From Ectothiorhodospira lacustris (GTDB lineage: Bacteria; Pseudomonadota; Gammaproteobacteria; Ectothiorhodospirales; Ectothiorhodospiraceae), in contig NZ_JAJNQN010000006.1 in the NCBI RefSeq assembly GCF_022227845.1, positions 1 through 64,000 of the forward strand: a stretch of 64,000 nucleotides of DNA, given 5' to 3'. The translations under genes were made by a program, and so were the position numbers. Under the pieces are notes generated by a model. It saw only the letters and a list, made by a program, of their open reading frames with translations, was not told the DNA's origin and ran no database searches. Positions within the stretch are counted from its first letter, which is position 1. Every line of letters starts with the position of its first letter. This document shows positions 45,675-55,563 of the stretch, in pieces.

Positions 45675-47732
45675 TTACAGGCAGGGCGTGTCGGTATACC
45701 CCGGCGCGTCGCAATAATCATTCACCGCCGTGCGGCCGCCGTTGGCGCCGCTCCAGCGGGCCTGGTGCTGCACCTGGGACTGACTCAGGCGGGCGGCGGG
45801 CGTCACCGGGGGCAGGATGCTGCTCAGGGTGGTGGGGCTCATGCCCAGGCGTACTTCATAGAGGATCTTGTAGGCCAGCACCCGCCTGACGTAATCCCGG
45901 GTCTCGGAGAAGGGGATCAGTTCGGCCCATACATCGGCGGGGACTTCCGCGTCCCGGGGCAACCAGGAACGGACGCGTCCGGCCCCGGCGTTGTAGGCCG
46001 CCGTGGAGAGCATGGGATGGCCGCCGAAGTTGTCCAGGTTACGACGCAGGTAATAGGTGCCGATGCTCACGTTCAGGTCCGGGTCCAGCAGTTGCATGGG
46101 ATTGCTGACCGTGGCGCCCACATGGGGGGCCATGGCGCGGCCGGTGTCCGGCATGATCTGCATCAGACCCATGGCCCCGGCATGGGAGCGGGCGTCCTGC
46201 ATGAAGGCGCTTTCCTGGCGGGCCACCGCCATGGCCCAGGCCGGGTTGATGCCCTGTACCGTGGCCTTTTCCATGATCAGGGGCGCATGGGCCAGGGGGA
46301 AGCGCAGGTCGATGTCGTCAAAGCGTTGGGCGCGGGCGGCGGCGAAGATGGCCCGGTCATGCCAGCCAACCTGTCCGGCGATCAGGGCCAGGGCTTCCAG
46401 GTCGCCCCGGTCCCGCTGCTGCAGGCGATTCTGCAGGTGCATCCATTCCCGCCGGGCGTCGATGATGCGGCCCAGGGCGAGCATTTCCAGGGAACGGGCC
46501 AGAGCCGGGTCCTGGGCGACTCTTGCCATGCGGTCGGGGGTGACGTCCAGCGGACGGTGGCCGATGCGGTAGGGTCTCTCCAGACGGTCGGCGGCGAGGA
46601 AACCATAGAAGTTGCGTTCCTCGCTGACGCCGTCGTAGAGGGTCCGGGCACCGCGCTGGTCTCCCAGCTGCTCCAGGGCGCGGGCATGCCAGTAGCGCCA
46701 GGCGGCTTCCTGCCGGGCCTCGCCGCTCATGTGGGTGACGGCCTTGGCCACGGTTTCCCAATCGCCCTTGGCCAGGGCTGCCCGCAGTTGCCATTGCCGC
46801 AGCAGGTCGTCGAATACGGCGTCGGGCAGGGTGGCCAGGTGGGGCAGGGCACCCTGTTTTTCCCGCAAGGTCAGGCGCAGGGCGATGAAGCGCCGGGTCT
46901 CATAGGCATCCTCCCGGGCCATGCCCCAGTCGCGCCGGTCGGACTCCCACAGGGTCAGGGCTTCGCGGGGATCGCGTCGGGCCAGCCGGTTGAAACTGTG
47001 GACGATGGCGTCCCGGGCGCCCGGGTGGGCATCGGCGCGCCACTGGATGCGGGTCAGGCCGGTGGGGTCTTCGTAGAGGCTGAGCCAGCGGTCGGCCCAG
47101 ATCCGGTCACCCTCGGGCATGTAGCGGCGCAGATATCGGGCCAGTCCGGGTTGGCCGGCCTCCATCGCCAGCCGGAAGCGTTCCCAGGCCAGTTGGGAGG
47201 TGAGACCACCGGCTTCCCGCCAGGCGTTGAACACCGGGTCACATTCACTGACCTGGGAACGACCCACCAGCCAGAGGGTTTCCACCCCGTCCAGGGCCTG
47301 GTCACGGCGGCCGGCCCTGAGCAGGGCGTTGTGATATTGGCAGGTGTGGGTAGCCCCGAGACCGCCCTGGTAATGGCGCAGGTAGTCTTCCCAGCGCCCC
47401 TGGCCGGCCAGGTGGGTGAGCCAGCGGGTGCGCAGGCGGTGGCCCAGGTGGCTGTCGCCCCAGCGTTCCAGGAACCGGTCCAGTTCGCCCGGTTCGATCC
47501 GCGGGAACCGGGCATTGAGGTCGGCGTGGATCAGGTAGGGCAGCAGGGCATAGTCCTGCAGTTCCCGTATCCCTTGCTGGAAGGCGGTGCGATTGCCCTG
47601 CTGGAGGGCACGTTCCGTCTGCAGGAAGCGCTCCCGCTGGGCGTCGGTGCCCGTGGCGGGGGCCGCGGCCAGGAGGCCGGGTAGGAGGATGAGTAGCGGG
47701 AGCAGATAGCCCGCCAGGCGGCGCGAAGACAT
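45675..47732 (-). CDS. slt: Soluble lytic murein transglycosylase
   Basis: A 685-residue periplasmic enzyme: signal peptide, long alpha-superhelical U- and L-domains (about 40-480), and a C-terminal GH23 domain (about 490-660). The catalytic Glu is in AVARQESAFM, followed by SHAGAMGLMQIMP and AYNAGAGRV. It cleaves glycan strands to 1,6-anhydro products, feeding the AmgK/MurU recycling path. GGAAGGGG precedes the ATG at 47732. Confidence 0.95.
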   Translation of the reverse strand: MSSRRLAGYLLPLLILLPGLLAAAPATGTDAQRERFLQTERALQQGNRTAFQQGIRELQDYALLPYLIHADLNARFPRIEPGELDRFLERWGDSHLGHRLRTRWLTHLAGQGRWEDYLRHYQGGLGATHTCQYHNALLRAGRRDQALDGVETLWLVGRSQVSECDPVFNAWREAGGLTSQLAWERFRLAMEAGQPGLARYLRRYMPEGDRIWADRWLSLYEDPTGLTRIQWRADAHPGARDAIVHSFNRLARRDPREALTLWESDRRDWGMAREDAYETRRFIALRLTLREKQGALPHLATLPDAVFDDLLRQWQLRAALAKGDWETVAKAVTHMSGEARQEAAWRYWHARALEQLGDQRGARTLYDGVSEERNFYGFLAADRLERPYRIGHRPLDVTPDRMARVAQDPALARSLEMLALGRIIDARREWMHLQNRLQQRDRGDLEALALIAGQVGWHDRAIFAAARAQRFDDIDLRFPLAHAPLIMEKATVQGINPAWAMAVARQESAFMQDARSHAGAMGLMQIMPDTGRAMAPHVGATVSNPMQLLDPDLNVSIGTYYLRRNLDNFGGHPMLSTAAYNAGAGRVRSWLPRDAEVPADVWAELIPFSETRDYVRRVLAYKILYEVRLGMSPTTLSSILPPVTPAARLSQSQVQHQARWSGANGGRTAVNDYCDAPGYTDTPCL

Positions 47733-47811
47733 GGAAAGAACCCCTTCCGGGTGGACCGGCGTATGCTTGGGGAAATGGCGACCTTGGAGGAACATCGAGC
47801 AAGCCCCTTTC

Positions 47812-47996
47812 CGTCATTCCCGCGAAAGCGGGGGTCCCCATAATTGTCAGTGTGTTACTGGATTCCCGCTTTCGCGGGAATGACGACGGTGTTCCGAGAT
47901 TCCCGCTTTCGCGGGAATGACGGCGGTGTTCTGAGATTCTCGCTTTCGCGGGAATGACGACGGTGTTCCGAGATTCCCGCTTTCGCGGGAATGACG
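47812..47996. repeat. Repeat cluster D, 37-bp tandem array
   Basis: One left-type half (47812-47839) is followed by four right-type units spaced exactly 37 bp (starts 47861, 47898, 47935, 47972). The first three are full length (GATTCCCGCTTTCGCGGGAA then TGACG-ACGGTGTTCCGA-like text), the fourth retains the palindrome and then diverges. No unique spacers separate the units. The rest of 47733-48095 has no gene. Confidence 0.9.
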
Positions 47997-48095
47997 TGCT
48001 TTTAATCTTCTCGGCGTATTCCGAACCCTTCTTAAGATGCGACTTTAAGTGGCAATCCCGGGTCGTGCAAGAGGTGGCCTGCCGTTGCCGGATCT

Positions 48096-48689
48096 TCAGG
48101 CCTCCCGCCACTGTCCCGGCGCCAGTCCGTCCAGGGTCCAGGCGCCGATCCGTTGGCGAATCAGGCGCAGGGTGGGGTGGCCCACCGCCGCGGTCATGCG
48201 CCGTACCTGCCGGTTGCGGCCTTCATGGATCGTCAGTTCCAGCCAGGTGACCGGGATGTGCCTGCGCTCGCGGATGGGCGGGTCCCGCGGCCAGAGTCCC
48301 GCCGGTTCACCCATGATCCGTGCCTCGGCCGGGCGGGTGAGGCCGTCCTTGAGCGTCACGCCTGTCTCCAGGGTGTGCAGGGCTTCGAGGTCGGGCACCC
48401 CTTCCACCTGCACCCAGTAGGTCTTGCTCATGTGATGGGCCGGATCGGTGATGCGGGCCTGCAGGCGGCCGTCATTGGTCAGGACCACCAGGCCCTCACT
48501 GTCCCGGTCCAGCCGGCCGGCGGCGTAGACACCGGGGATGGGAACAAAGTCGGCCAGGGTCCGGCGGCCCTGGCCGTCGGTGAACTGGGTGAGGACGTCG
48601 TAGGGCTTGTTCAGCAGGATGACGCGGGTGGGTCGATCCTGCGGTTTCCGGACGGGCCGCCGGGGGGCGGATCTGTGCCTAGAGACCAA
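48096..48689 (-). CDS. rluE: 23S rRNA pseudouridine synthase RluE-like
   Basis: A 197-residue RsuA-family synthase. [16 protein letters not shown] carries the catalytic Asp near residue 61, and the [14 protein letters not shown] and [19 protein letters not shown] blocks are present. There is no S4 domain, as in RluE. The only plausible in-frame start is TTG at 48689, which overlaps the previous gene; the start is therefore uncertain. Confidence 0.87.
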   Translation of the reverse strand: MVSRHRSAPRRPVRKPQDRPTRVILLNKPYDVLTQFTDGQGRRTLADFVPIPGVYAAGRLDRDSEGLVVLTNDGRLQARITDPAHHMSKTYWVQVEGVPDLEALHTLETGVTLKDGLTRPAEARIMGEPAGLWPRDPPIRERRHIPVTWLELTIHEGRNRQVRRMTAAVGHPTLRLIRQRIGAWTLDGLAPGQWREA

Positions 48690-49764
48690 GGGGGTGACTT
48701 CCCGCGCTGCCCGGACTGCCGGTGAACAGCAGCAGGCCCAGGCCCAGGATCAGTAATCCCCCGGCGAGGGTGATGGTCTGGCCCACCCAGATCATGCCCC
48801 GGTGTTCGCCGCCGCCCGCCAGCCGGATCGCCAGATGGCGGGCCTTGACGGCCAGGATGGCCAAAATGGACACAGTGATGGCCGTGCCCAGGGACATGGC
48901 CAGGACGGCAACGATGCCGGCCGGCCAAAGGCCCAGCAGATGGGCGGCCGCCAGCACCAGGATGGCGCCGGTGCAGGGACGGATGCCCACGGCCACGATG
49001 GTGGCGATCATGGCGGGTAGACTGCCCGCTTCGGCCGCCTGCCGGGGCGTGACATGGTGGGCGTGACCACAACCGCAGCCGGGGCCGTGGGGGTGGGTCA
49101 CGTCCCGGGGCAGGGCGGAGCGCAGGCCATGACCGGCCGGGGGCGTGACGGTGAGCGGTTGCAGTCGGACCGGCGCCGGTGCCGGTGCGCGATACAGCCG
49201 CAGATAGCCGCGCACCGCCCGCAGGCTGAGCCAGGCCCCCAGCAGGGCCACCAGGGCGAAGCTGATCTGCTCCAGCAGGTAGGCCCGGCCCATGGCTTCA
49301 CGGGCGGCCATGCCGGCGATGAGCAGGACGCCGGATACCAGCGCGATGGCGGTGACCCCCTGCAATATGGCCGAGGCAAAGGACAGGCTCAGGGCGCGCC
49401 GCAGGTGCTGACGGTGGGTGAGCAGGTAGGTGGTGATGACGGCCTTGCCGTGGCCGGGGCCGGCGGCATGGAAGACGCCGTAGAGAAAGCTCACCAGGAT
49501 CAGCGCCCCGGCACTGGTGGGGCCGGGGTTCTCCCGTACCTGCTGCATGCCGTCGGCCAGTCGGCGGTGCAGTTGGCGCTGTTGGGTGATGACCCAGGCC
49601 ACCATGCGATCCCGCAGACCCGGTTCCGCTCGGGCTTCATCTTCGAACAACATCAACGGCTGGGCGGGTGCGGCCGCCGGCGCTCCCCCTCCGGTCAGTG
49701 GGGAGGCATGGACGTGGAGGGGCAGCAACAGGGCCGCCAGACAAAGGAGGATCAGTCGGAGCAT
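48679..49764 (-). CDS. NicO/RcnA-type nickel or cobalt transporter
   Basis: A 361-residue membrane protein with an N-terminal signal-like segment, then about six helices. The first helix has [15 protein letters not shown], a nickel/cobalt transporter signature, and a His-rich cytoplasmic loop ([14 protein letters not shown]) follows. A second half motif ([10 protein letters not shown]) is present. It overlaps the upstream DUF1007 gene by 13 bp; import or export direction cannot be told. Confidence 0.9.
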   Translation of the reverse strand: MLRLILLCLAALLLPLHVHASPLTGGGAPAAAPAQPLMLFEDEARAEPGLRDRMVAWVITQQRQLHRRLADGMQQVRENPGPTSAGALILVSFLYGVFHAAGPGHGKAVITTYLLTHRQHLRRALSLSFASAILQGVTAIALVSGVLLIAGMAAREAMGRAYLLEQISFALVALLGAWLSLRAVRGYLRLYRAPAPAPVRLQPLTVTPPAGHGLRSALPRDVTHPHGPGCGCGHAHHVTPRQAAEAGSLPAMIATIVAVGIRPCTGAILVLAAAHLLGLWPAGIVAVLAMSLGTAITVSILAILAVKARHLAIRLAGGGEHRGMIWVGQTITLAGGLLILGLGLLLFTGSPGSAGSHPLGL

Positions 49765-50417
49765 CGGATTTCGGCGCGTTCGGCAAAGTGCTTGCCCAGG
49801 TCCGGGTCACCGGTCTGGTCGTAGTCCAGGGCCATGGCCCTGGCCACCAGGACCGGATCGGGGCGGGGTTGGTGGATGCGGATCTCGCAGCGCTCCGTGC
49901 CGCCCTCCAGATGGGGCACGGTGTTTTCGGCGTGCAGGATTTCAATGAAATAGGTGGGGTCGAAGACGGCATAACGCAGCGACGCCCGGGCGGGGTCCAC
50001 GTGAGTCTGGAAATGCAGGGTGAAGCTCAGCGCCAGGCGCCCGTTGATCTCTTTGAGGGTGGGGGCCTCGGCACGCACGTCGCGGATGAGCTGTTCGCCG
50101 TGATGGATTTCGGTGAAGAAGTGGTACTCGGTGAGATTTTCGATCACCTGCCGGGCGATGTCCGCCAGCTTTTCTTCCCGGGTGTCGCCGGTGGCATTGT
50201 GAGCCATCTCGTCCAGCAGGAAGACGCTGTAGAAGGGGTCCATCAGCCAGGTCTGGCGCAGCCCGGTCACATGGCCGGTGTCGTCGAACACGGCGGTCAC
50301 CTCCAGGTCGATCCAGGCATGAGGGTGGGCTCCGGCCGGGCTGAAGGTCACCGCCGACAGGGTCAGCAGCAGGCAACAGAGGGTGCGCAGGGGGCGTTGG
50401 AGTCCTGGGTGAGGCAT
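49752..50417 (-). CDS. DUF1007-family periplasmic protein
   Basis: A 221-residue exported protein starting at ATG 50417 with a hydrophobic signal (LCCLLLTLSAVTF) and HPHAWIDLEV directly after the likely cleavage site. HPHAW is typical of the DUF1007 family, which is repeatedly found next to NicO transporters, and the His residues may bind metal. Function is unproven. Confidence 0.87.
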   Translation of the reverse strand: MPHPGLQRPLRTLCCLLLTLSAVTFSPAGAHPHAWIDLEVTAVFDDTGHVTGLRQTWLMDPFYSVFLLDEMAHNATGDTREEKLADIARQVIENLTEYHFFTEIHHGEQLIRDVRAEAPTLKEINGRLALSFTLHFQTHVDPARASLRYAVFDPTYFIEILHAENTVPHLEGGTERCEIRIHQPRPDPVLVARAMALDYDQTGDPDLGKHFAERAEIRCSD

Positions 50418-50445
50418 GGGTGGTGTCTGCCGATAAGCGATCGAT

Positions 50446-51324
50446 TTACAGGGACAGTGCCTGGGTGACCGGGGTTCCGTCCAGGCCAAGTTCCGCGTAC
50501 AGGGCGCGCCACCGGGTTTCGTCATCGGGGCCGGGCCGCAGGTCCAGTCCTTCGGGTAGCGGTACTTGGCAATGAATGCCCGTCAGCCGCCGGGCCAGGC
50601 GCACGGTGTCCTGGTGGGCTTCGATCAGCCCCATGAGTCGCCTGGCGCCTCGGATGGGCATGTGGGCCACGGCGGGGATGTCCGCCAGCAGGGCTTCCAG
50701 GGTGTCGGTGCGTCTGAGCAGGCGGGCGGCCGTGGTCATGCCCACGCCGGGGATGCCGGGGATGTTGTCCACCTTGTCGCCCGCCAGGGCCAGTTGGTCT
50801 GCTACTTGGTCCGGGCGGACGCCCAGCATCTTGCGGATGCCGCCGGGGTCCAGGCGCCGGTTTTGGCGCGGTTCCCACCACAGGTCGCCGTCGGTCACCA
50901 GCTGGGTCAGGTCCTTGTCGCCGGTGGCCAGGATCACCGGATGCCCGGCCCGGCGTTCGCGGGTGGCCAGGGTGCCGATGAGGTCGTCGGCCTCGTATTC
51001 CCGGCTGGACAGGGTGGTCAGGCCGTGGGCATCCAGCAGTTCACGGCAGAGCCGGAACTGGCGTTTCAGGGCCTCCGGGGCCGGGGGGCGATGGGCCTTG
51101 TACAGGGGGTAGATGGCCTGGCGATAGTGCCTGCCCAGGCTTTCGTCGAAGGCGAAGGCAATCCGTTCGGGGTGTTCTTCCCGCATCAGGTTGCGGACGA
51201 AATTCATGAAACCCACGACTGCGTTCACCGGTTGCCCCCGGGGGCAGGTGAGGGTGTCGGGCAGGGCGAACCAGGCCCGGAAGATGAAGATGCTGGTGTC
51301 GATGAGATAGGTGGGTGTGTTCAC
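50446..51324 (-). CDS. xni: 5'-3' exonuclease / flap endonuclease Xni-like
   Basis: A 292-residue PIN/FEN-type nuclease: YLIDTSIFIFRAWF, FAFDES, the EYEADDLIGTLA acidic cluster, TGDKDLTQLV and the H3TH helix-hairpin-helix (NIPGIPGVGMTTAARLL). It matches the stand-alone 5' nuclease domain related to Pol I. The start is GTG at 51324, without a ribosome binding site; an extended -10 element TGATACAAT lies at 51331-51339 on the same strand. Confidence 0.9.
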   Translation of the reverse strand: MNTPTYLIDTSIFIFRAWFALPDTLTCPRGQPVNAVVGFMNFVRNLMREEHPERIAFAFDESLGRHYRQAIYPLYKAHRPPAPEALKRQFRLCRELLDAHGLTTLSSREYEADDLIGTLATRERRAGHPVILATGDKDLTQLVTDGDLWWEPRQNRRLDPGGIRKMLGVRPDQVADQLALAGDKVDNIPGIPGVGMTTAARLLRRTDTLEALLADIPAVAHMPIRGARRLMGLIEAHQDTVRLARRLTGIHCQVPLPEGLDLRPGPDDETRWRALYAELGLDGTPVTQALSL

Positions 51325-51330
51325 GGCGGG

Positions 51331-51339
51331 ATTGTATCA
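51331..51339 (-). promoter_or_regulatory. Extended -10 element upstream of xni
   Basis: On the minus strand TGATACAAT fits a TGn-extended -10 promoter. Its start point would fall at or just before the GTG start of xni, so the mRNA may be leaderless. Confidence 0.45.
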
Positions 51340-51432
51340 GGCCGGGCCGTGCGGGATGGCTTCAAGTGCGGGCGATATCTGTTACCTTGCGGGTTTACCC
51401 CCAAACGCCGTCTGCGCGGCGAAGGAGTTGTC

Positions 51433-51684
51433 ATGAAGGTGACCGTGGAGCTGGATGCCACTCCGGAAGAATTGCGTGCCTTTCTCGGCTTGCCCGATGT
51501 GGCGCCGCTGCAGAAGGAAATGATGGATGATCTGGCCCGGCGTATCCGTGAGGGTCAGCAGGGTTATGAGTCCCTGACCCTCATGCAGCCCATGCTGCAA
51601 AGCGGCATCGCCAATATGGATGCCATGCAGAAGTTGTTCTGGCAGGCTTTTACCCAGAGCGGTAGTGATTCCGAAAAGAAATGA
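51433..51684 (+). CDS. DUF6489-like small protein
   Basis: An 83-residue protein: MKVTVELDATPEELRAFLGLPDV followed by a helical, amphipathic stretch with Met residues (AMQKLFWQAF). Matches the DUF6489-type pattern; no function known. A ribosome binding site AAGGAG precedes the ATG. It stands alone 78 bp upstream of mdh. Confidence 0.75.
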   Translation: MKVTVELDATPEELRAFLGLPDVAPLQKEMMDDLARRIREGQQGYESLTLMQPMLQSGIANMDAMQKLFWQAFTQSGSDSEKK

Positions 51685-51710
51685 CCGTCCCATTGCCTGA
51701 GCATGCTTTC

Positions 51711-51719
51711 TGCTAGAAT
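51711..51719 (+). promoter_or_regulatory. Extended -10 promoter of mdh
   Basis: TGCTAGAAT has the TGn-extended -10 form, about 43 bp upstream of the mdh ATG. A TTGCCT hexamer lies 15 bp before it. Confidence 0.5.
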
Positions 51720-51761
51720 TCCGGCCTTGTTCATCCTATCGAGTACTCTGGAGGTAGTTTC

Positions 51762-52742
51762 ATGAAGAACCCCGTGCGCGTTGCCGTCACCGGCGCGGCT
51801 GGCCAGATCTCCTATAGCCTCTTGTTCCGCATCGCCTCCGGCGACATGCTCGGCAAGGACCAGCCGGTCATCCTTCAGTTGCTGGAAATCACCCCCGCCA
51901 TGGATGCCCTGCGTGGCGTGGTGATGGAGCTGGAAGACTGTGCCTTCCCGCTGCTGGCCGGTACGGTGATCTCCGACAAGCCGGAAGAGGCCTTTGCCGA
52001 TGCGGATTACGCCCTGCTGGTGGGTGCGCGTCCCCGTGGTCCGGGCATGGAGCGCAAGGACCTGCTGGAGGCCAATGCGGCGATCTTCTCCGTGCAGGGC
52101 AAGGCCCTGAACGCGGTGGCCGGCCGTCAGGTGAAGGTGCTGGTGGTGGGCAATCCTGCCAATACCAATGCCCTGATCGCCCAGCGCAATGCACCGGATC
52201 TGGATCCGCGCAACTTCACCGCCATGACCCGTCTGGACCACAACCGGGCCCTGGCCCAGCTGGCCGGCAAGACCGGTGCCGCCACCACGGACATCCGTCA
52301 GATGATCATCTGGGGCAATCATTCCGCCACCCAGTATCCGGATATCAGTCAGGCCACCGTGAAGGGTGATGCCGCTTCCGGTCTGGTGGCGAGGGACTGG
52401 TATGAGGGTGACTTCATTCCCACCGTGCAGCAGCGCGGTGCCGCGATCATCAAGGCCCGTGGTGCCTCTTCCGCCGCTTCTGCGGCCGGCTCCGCCATCG
52501 ATCACATCCGTGACTGGGCTTTGGGCACGCCGGATGGTGACTGGGTGAGCATGGCCGTGCCTTCCGACGGCAGCTACGGCATTGAGGAAGGTTTGATCTA
52601 CTCCTTCCCCGTGACCTGCAAGAATGGCGACTACAGCATCGTGCAGGGCCTGGAGATTGATGAGTTCAGCCGCGGGCGCATGACCGTGACGGAGCAGGAG
52701 CTGCGGGAAGAGCGCGACGGCGTGGCGCATCTGCTGCCCTGA
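51762..52742 (+). CDS. mdh: Malate dehydrogenase
   Basis: A 326-residue enzyme of the cytosolic-like (MDH type 2) class. [21 protein letters not shown] is the NAD-binding loop, with [16 protein letters not shown] and the catalytic Asp-His pair in TRLDHNRA and [13 protein letters not shown]. It oxidises malate in the citric acid cycle. GGAGG lies in front of the ATG; a strong hairpin follows. Confidence 0.97.
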   Translation: MKNPVRVAVTGAAGQISYSLLFRIASGDMLGKDQPVILQLLEITPAMDALRGVVMELEDCAFPLLAGTVISDKPEEAFADADYALLVGARPRGPGMERKDLLEANAAIFSVQGKALNAVAGRQVKVLVVGNPANTNALIAQRNAPDLDPRNFTAMTRLDHNRALAQLAGKTGAATTDIRQMIIWGNHSATQYPDISQATVKGDAASGLVARDWYEGDFIPTVQQRGAAIIKARGASSAASAAGSAIDHIRDWALGTPDGDWVSMAVPSDGSYGIEEGLIYSFPVTCKNGDYSIVQGLEIDEFSRGRMTVTEQELREERDGVAHLLP

Positions 52743-52750
52743 GGGTTTTC

Positions 52751-52783
52751 GCCCCCCTTGTCTCCTTGGGGGAGAAGGGGGGC
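52751..52783 (+). terminator. Terminator of mdh
   Basis: GCCCCCCTTGTCTCC, a short loop and GGGAGAAGGGGGGC form a long stem starting 9 bp after the mdh stop; a T-run (ATTTTTT) follows 7 bp later. Confidence 0.75.
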
Positions 52784-52809
52784 GTTCGGGATTTTTTCAA
52801 CATCCGTGA

Positions 52810-52983
52810 CTGGATTCCCGCGTTCGCGGGAATGACGGGTGTAAGGGAATGACGGATGTGCAAGGGAATAGCGGGGCTGCGTTTGTGTAAGCGGTCTGTT
52901 CCCACCCTCGTCGTCACTCCCGCGAAAGCGGGAGTCCAGGTTGGGCTGAGCACTGCTGGATTCCCGCGTTCGCGGGAATGACG
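52810..52983. repeat. REP-like repeat cluster E
   Basis: A lone right-type palindrome (52810-52837) and an intact 72-bp REPIN-like pair (52912-52983) in the gap between mdh and rimO. The intervening text has short degenerate GGGAATGACGG copies. No gene is seen. Confidence 0.85.
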
Positions 52984-53006
52984 GATGAGAAGGGAATGGC
53001 GGATCT

Positions 53007-54362
53007 TTAATTTGCCGGACCGGCGGTCCCCTCTGTTTGCCGGGCAAACAGGTCATGTTCCGAGGCGTCAATGATCTCCACGTCGGCCCAGTCTCCGGGT
53101 CGCAGTGCCTCCCCATCTTCCACGAAGACCAGGCCGTCGATCTCCGGTGCGTCTGCGCTGGAGCGGGCGATGGCGGTGCCGTCCTCGTCCAGATCGTCCA
53201 CCAGCACCCGCATCCGGCGCCCCACCTTTTCCGCCAGCCGGGCCTCGCTGATGCCGGCCTGTACCTCCATGAATCGGGCCATGCGCGCCTCCTTGACGGA
53301 CTCCGGCACCGCGCCGGGCAGCTCGTTGGCGGGGGCGCCGTCCACCGGTGAATAGGTGAAGCAGCCTACCCGGTCCAGTCGGGCCTCACGGATGAAGTCC
53401 AGCAGGGTTTCGAAGTCTTCGTCCGTCTCTCCCGGAAAACCGACGATGAAGGTGCTGCGCAGGGTGATGTCGGGGCAGACTTCGCGCCATTGCCGAACTC
53501 GCTCCAGCACCCGTTCCGCGGCGGCCGGGCGGCGCATGGCCTTGAGAATGCGGGGGCTGCCGTGCTGCAGGGGGATGTCCAGGTAGGGCAGGATGCGTCC
53601 CTCCGCCATCAGCGGGATCAGGTCATCCACATGGGGGTAGGGGTAGACATAGTGCATCCGCACCCAGACCCCCAGGCTGCCCAGGGCCTCGGCCAGGCTC
53701 TGGATGTGGGTGCGCAGGGGCTTGCCGCCCCAGAACCCGGTGCGGTATTTCACGTCCACCCCGTAGGCGCCGGAGTCCTGGGAGATGACCAGCAGCTCCT
53801 TGACGCCGGCGGCCACCAGGTTCTCCGCCTCCTGCATCACCTCGCCCACGGGGCGGCTGACCAGATCACCGCGAAAGCGGGGGATGATGCAGAAGCTGCA
53901 GTGGTGATTGCAGCCCTCGGAGATCTTCAGGTAGGCAAAATGCCGGGGGGTGAGGCGTACTCCCTGGGGTGGGACCAGGCTCTCGAACGGGGCGTGGGGG
54001 GCGGGCAGATGGGCGTGTACCGCCGTCATGACCTGTTCGTAGGCATGGGGGCCGGAGACGGACAGCACGTTCGGGAAGCGGTCGCGGATCTTGTCTGCGT
54101 CTGCGCCCAGGCAGCCGGTGACGATGACTCGGCCGTTTTCCGCCAGGGCCTCACCGATGGCCTCCAGGGACTCGGTGACGGCGGCATCGATGAAGCCGCA
54201 GGTGTTGACCACCACCAGGTCGGCATCGGCGTAGCTGGGAGAGACGCCGTAGCCTTCGGCGCGCAGCTGGGTGAGGATGCGTTCTGAGTCGGACAGGGCC
54301 TTGGGGCAGCCCAGGCTGATGAAACCGACGCGGGGAGGCAATGCGGAGGAAAGCTGGTTCAC
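53007..54362 (-). CDS. rimO: Ribosomal protein S12 methylthiotransferase RimO
   Basis: A 451-residue radical-SAM enzyme that methylthiolates Asp89 of S12. MTTase domain ([30 protein letters not shown]), the radical-SAM CNHHCSFC cluster, and a C-terminal TRAM domain are all present. The start GTG at 54362 gives a usual N-terminus and length; the frame runs upstream to 54854 without RimO-like sequence. Confidence 0.95.
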   Translation of the reverse strand: MNQLSSALPPRVGFISLGCPKALSDSERILTQLRAEGYGVSPSYADADLVVVNTCGFIDAAVTESLEAIGEALAENGRVIVTGCLGADADKIRDRFPNVLSVSGPHAYEQVMTAVHAHLPAPHAPFESLVPPQGVRLTPRHFAYLKISEGCNHHCSFCIIPRFRGDLVSRPVGEVMQEAENLVAAGVKELLVISQDSGAYGVDVKYRTGFWGGKPLRTHIQSLAEALGSLGVWVRMHYVYPYPHVDDLIPLMAEGRILPYLDIPLQHGSPRILKAMRRPAAAERVLERVRQWREVCPDITLRSTFIVGFPGETDEDFETLLDFIREARLDRVGCFTYSPVDGAPANELPGAVPESVKEARMARFMEVQAGISEARLAEKVGRRMRVLVDDLDEDGTAIARSSADAPEIDGLVFVEDGEALRPGDWADVEIIDASEHDLFARQTEGTAGPAN

Positions 54363-54494
54363 GGATGACTCGCAAAAGGGGCGGCGGGGGGGGCCAAAAT
54401 GGCTGCCCATCCACGCGCGCCTTGTATCTGATGGGATCATCCAGTATATTGCCGCTCTTTTCTTAGCGCTATACAGGCTTTCGAGGGTGCTTGC

Positions 54495-54698
54495 ATGAAG
54501 GCGGATATCCATCCCGATTACCACGATGTCACCGTGACCTGCAGTTGCGGCAACACGTTCACCACCCGTTCCACCCAGGCCGGTAACAGCCTGCAGGTGG
54601 AAGTATGCTCCGCCTGCCATCCGTTCTATACCGGCAAGCAGAAGATCGTCGATACGGCCGGCCAGGTGGACAAGTTCCGTCGTCGTTACGGAATGTAA
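54495..54698 (+). CDS. rpmE: 50S ribosomal protein L31
   Basis: A 67-residue L31 of the zinc-containing type: [20 protein letters not shown] and a later CSACHPF, giving four cysteines. GGKQK-like ending ([20 protein letters not shown]) is present. A TATACA -10-like element is seen at 54470-54475 in the divergent rimO/rpmE gap. Confidence 0.96.
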   Translation: MKADIHPDYHDVTVTCSCGNTFTTRSTQAGNSLQVEVCSACHPFYTGKQKIVDTAGQVDKFRRRYGM

Positions 54699-54714
54699 GA
54701 TCGGGCCGGATTTC

Positions 54715-55515
54715 GTGGCTCGATTGACCGGTTTGAAAACAGGGGCGCTGCTGGTCGGCGCCCTTGTTGCGTCCGTGGCGGGCATGGCCCAGGCCGTGAC
54801 GCTGCCCGATGCCTGCGGCGGCCCGGCGGGGCGGGTGGAGCAGGCCCGGGTCAATCATGTCTATGACGGGGATACCGTGCGCCTCTCCGACGGTACCCGG
54901 GTGCGCATGATCGGCCTGGATACCCCGGAGATATTCCGGCGGGAAAACAGTGCCGAACCTTTCGGCCACGAGGCCCGGGATGCCCTGATCGAGATCCTGG
55001 AGGCCCATGACCATCAGGTGCTGCTGGTGCTTGACCGTGAGCGTCGGGATCACTACCGACGGCGTCTCGCCCACCTGTTCACCCCGGACGGCAAGTCCAT
55101 CCACGCCGAGCTGCTGGCCCGTGGTCTGGCGGTGGCGTTGACCATCCCCCCCAACGACTGGAATCTGCAGTGCTACCGGGATGCGGAGGCCCAGGCCCGC
55201 GAGGCCGGGCTGAAGATCTGGGAGCAGGAACATCTGCGGGTGTTCAATTCGCAGGAGTTACCCCCGGATACCGAGGGTTTCCGGCAGGTGGAGGGCCGGG
55301 TGGTGCGTCTGGGAGAGAGTCAGCGTTCCCACTGGATCAATCTGGAGGGGAATGTGGCCTTCCGCATCGATCATGAGGATATGATTCATTTCCCGGGGCT
55401 GGACCCGGCGGTGCTTCAGGGGCGGCAGGTGATGGGGCGGGGATTGGTCTACAGTCACCGGGGCCAGGCGCGCATCCGCATCCGCCATCCGTCGGATCTG
55501 CAGATTCTGGATTGA
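54715..55515 (+). CDS. Secreted thermonuclease-family protein
   Basis: A 266-residue exported protein with a signal peptide ([16 protein letters not shown]) and an SNase-like OB-fold domain (about 43-165). The family motifs [15 protein letters not shown] and [12 protein letters not shown] are intact, including active-site Arg and Glu candidates. A C-terminal extension (about 180-266) forms another OB-like beta region. Starts GTG at 54715, 16 bp after rpmE. Confidence 0.88.
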   Translation: MARLTGLKTGALLVGALVASVAGMAQAVTLPDACGGPAGRVEQARVNHVYDGDTVRLSDGTRVRMIGLDTPEIFRRENSAEPFGHEARDALIEILEAHDHQVLLVLDRERRDHYRRRLAHLFTPDGKSIHAELLARGLAVALTIPPNDWNLQCYRDAEAQAREAGLKIWEQEHLRVFNSQELPPDTEGFRQVEGRVVRLGESQRSHWINLEGNVAFRIDHEDMIHFPGLDPAVLQGRQVMGRGLVYSHRGQARIRIRHPSDLQILD

Positions 55516-55525
55516 CCTGCACACC

Positions 55526-55556
55526 GGCCCGCGCCGGGCATCCCCCGGCGCGGGCC
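55526..55556. terminator. Bidirectional terminator hairpin
   Basis: GGCCCGCGCCGGG, loop CATC(C), CCCGGCGCGGGCC is a nearly perfect 13-bp stem in the 48-bp gap between two convergent genes. There is no T-tract. Confidence 0.7.
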
Positions 55557-55563
55557 TCTCGTG

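Noticed and set aside
47861-47996. CRISPR array
   Set aside because: Repeats are contiguous at 37-bp spacing with no unique spacers, and the unit is a palindromic REP.
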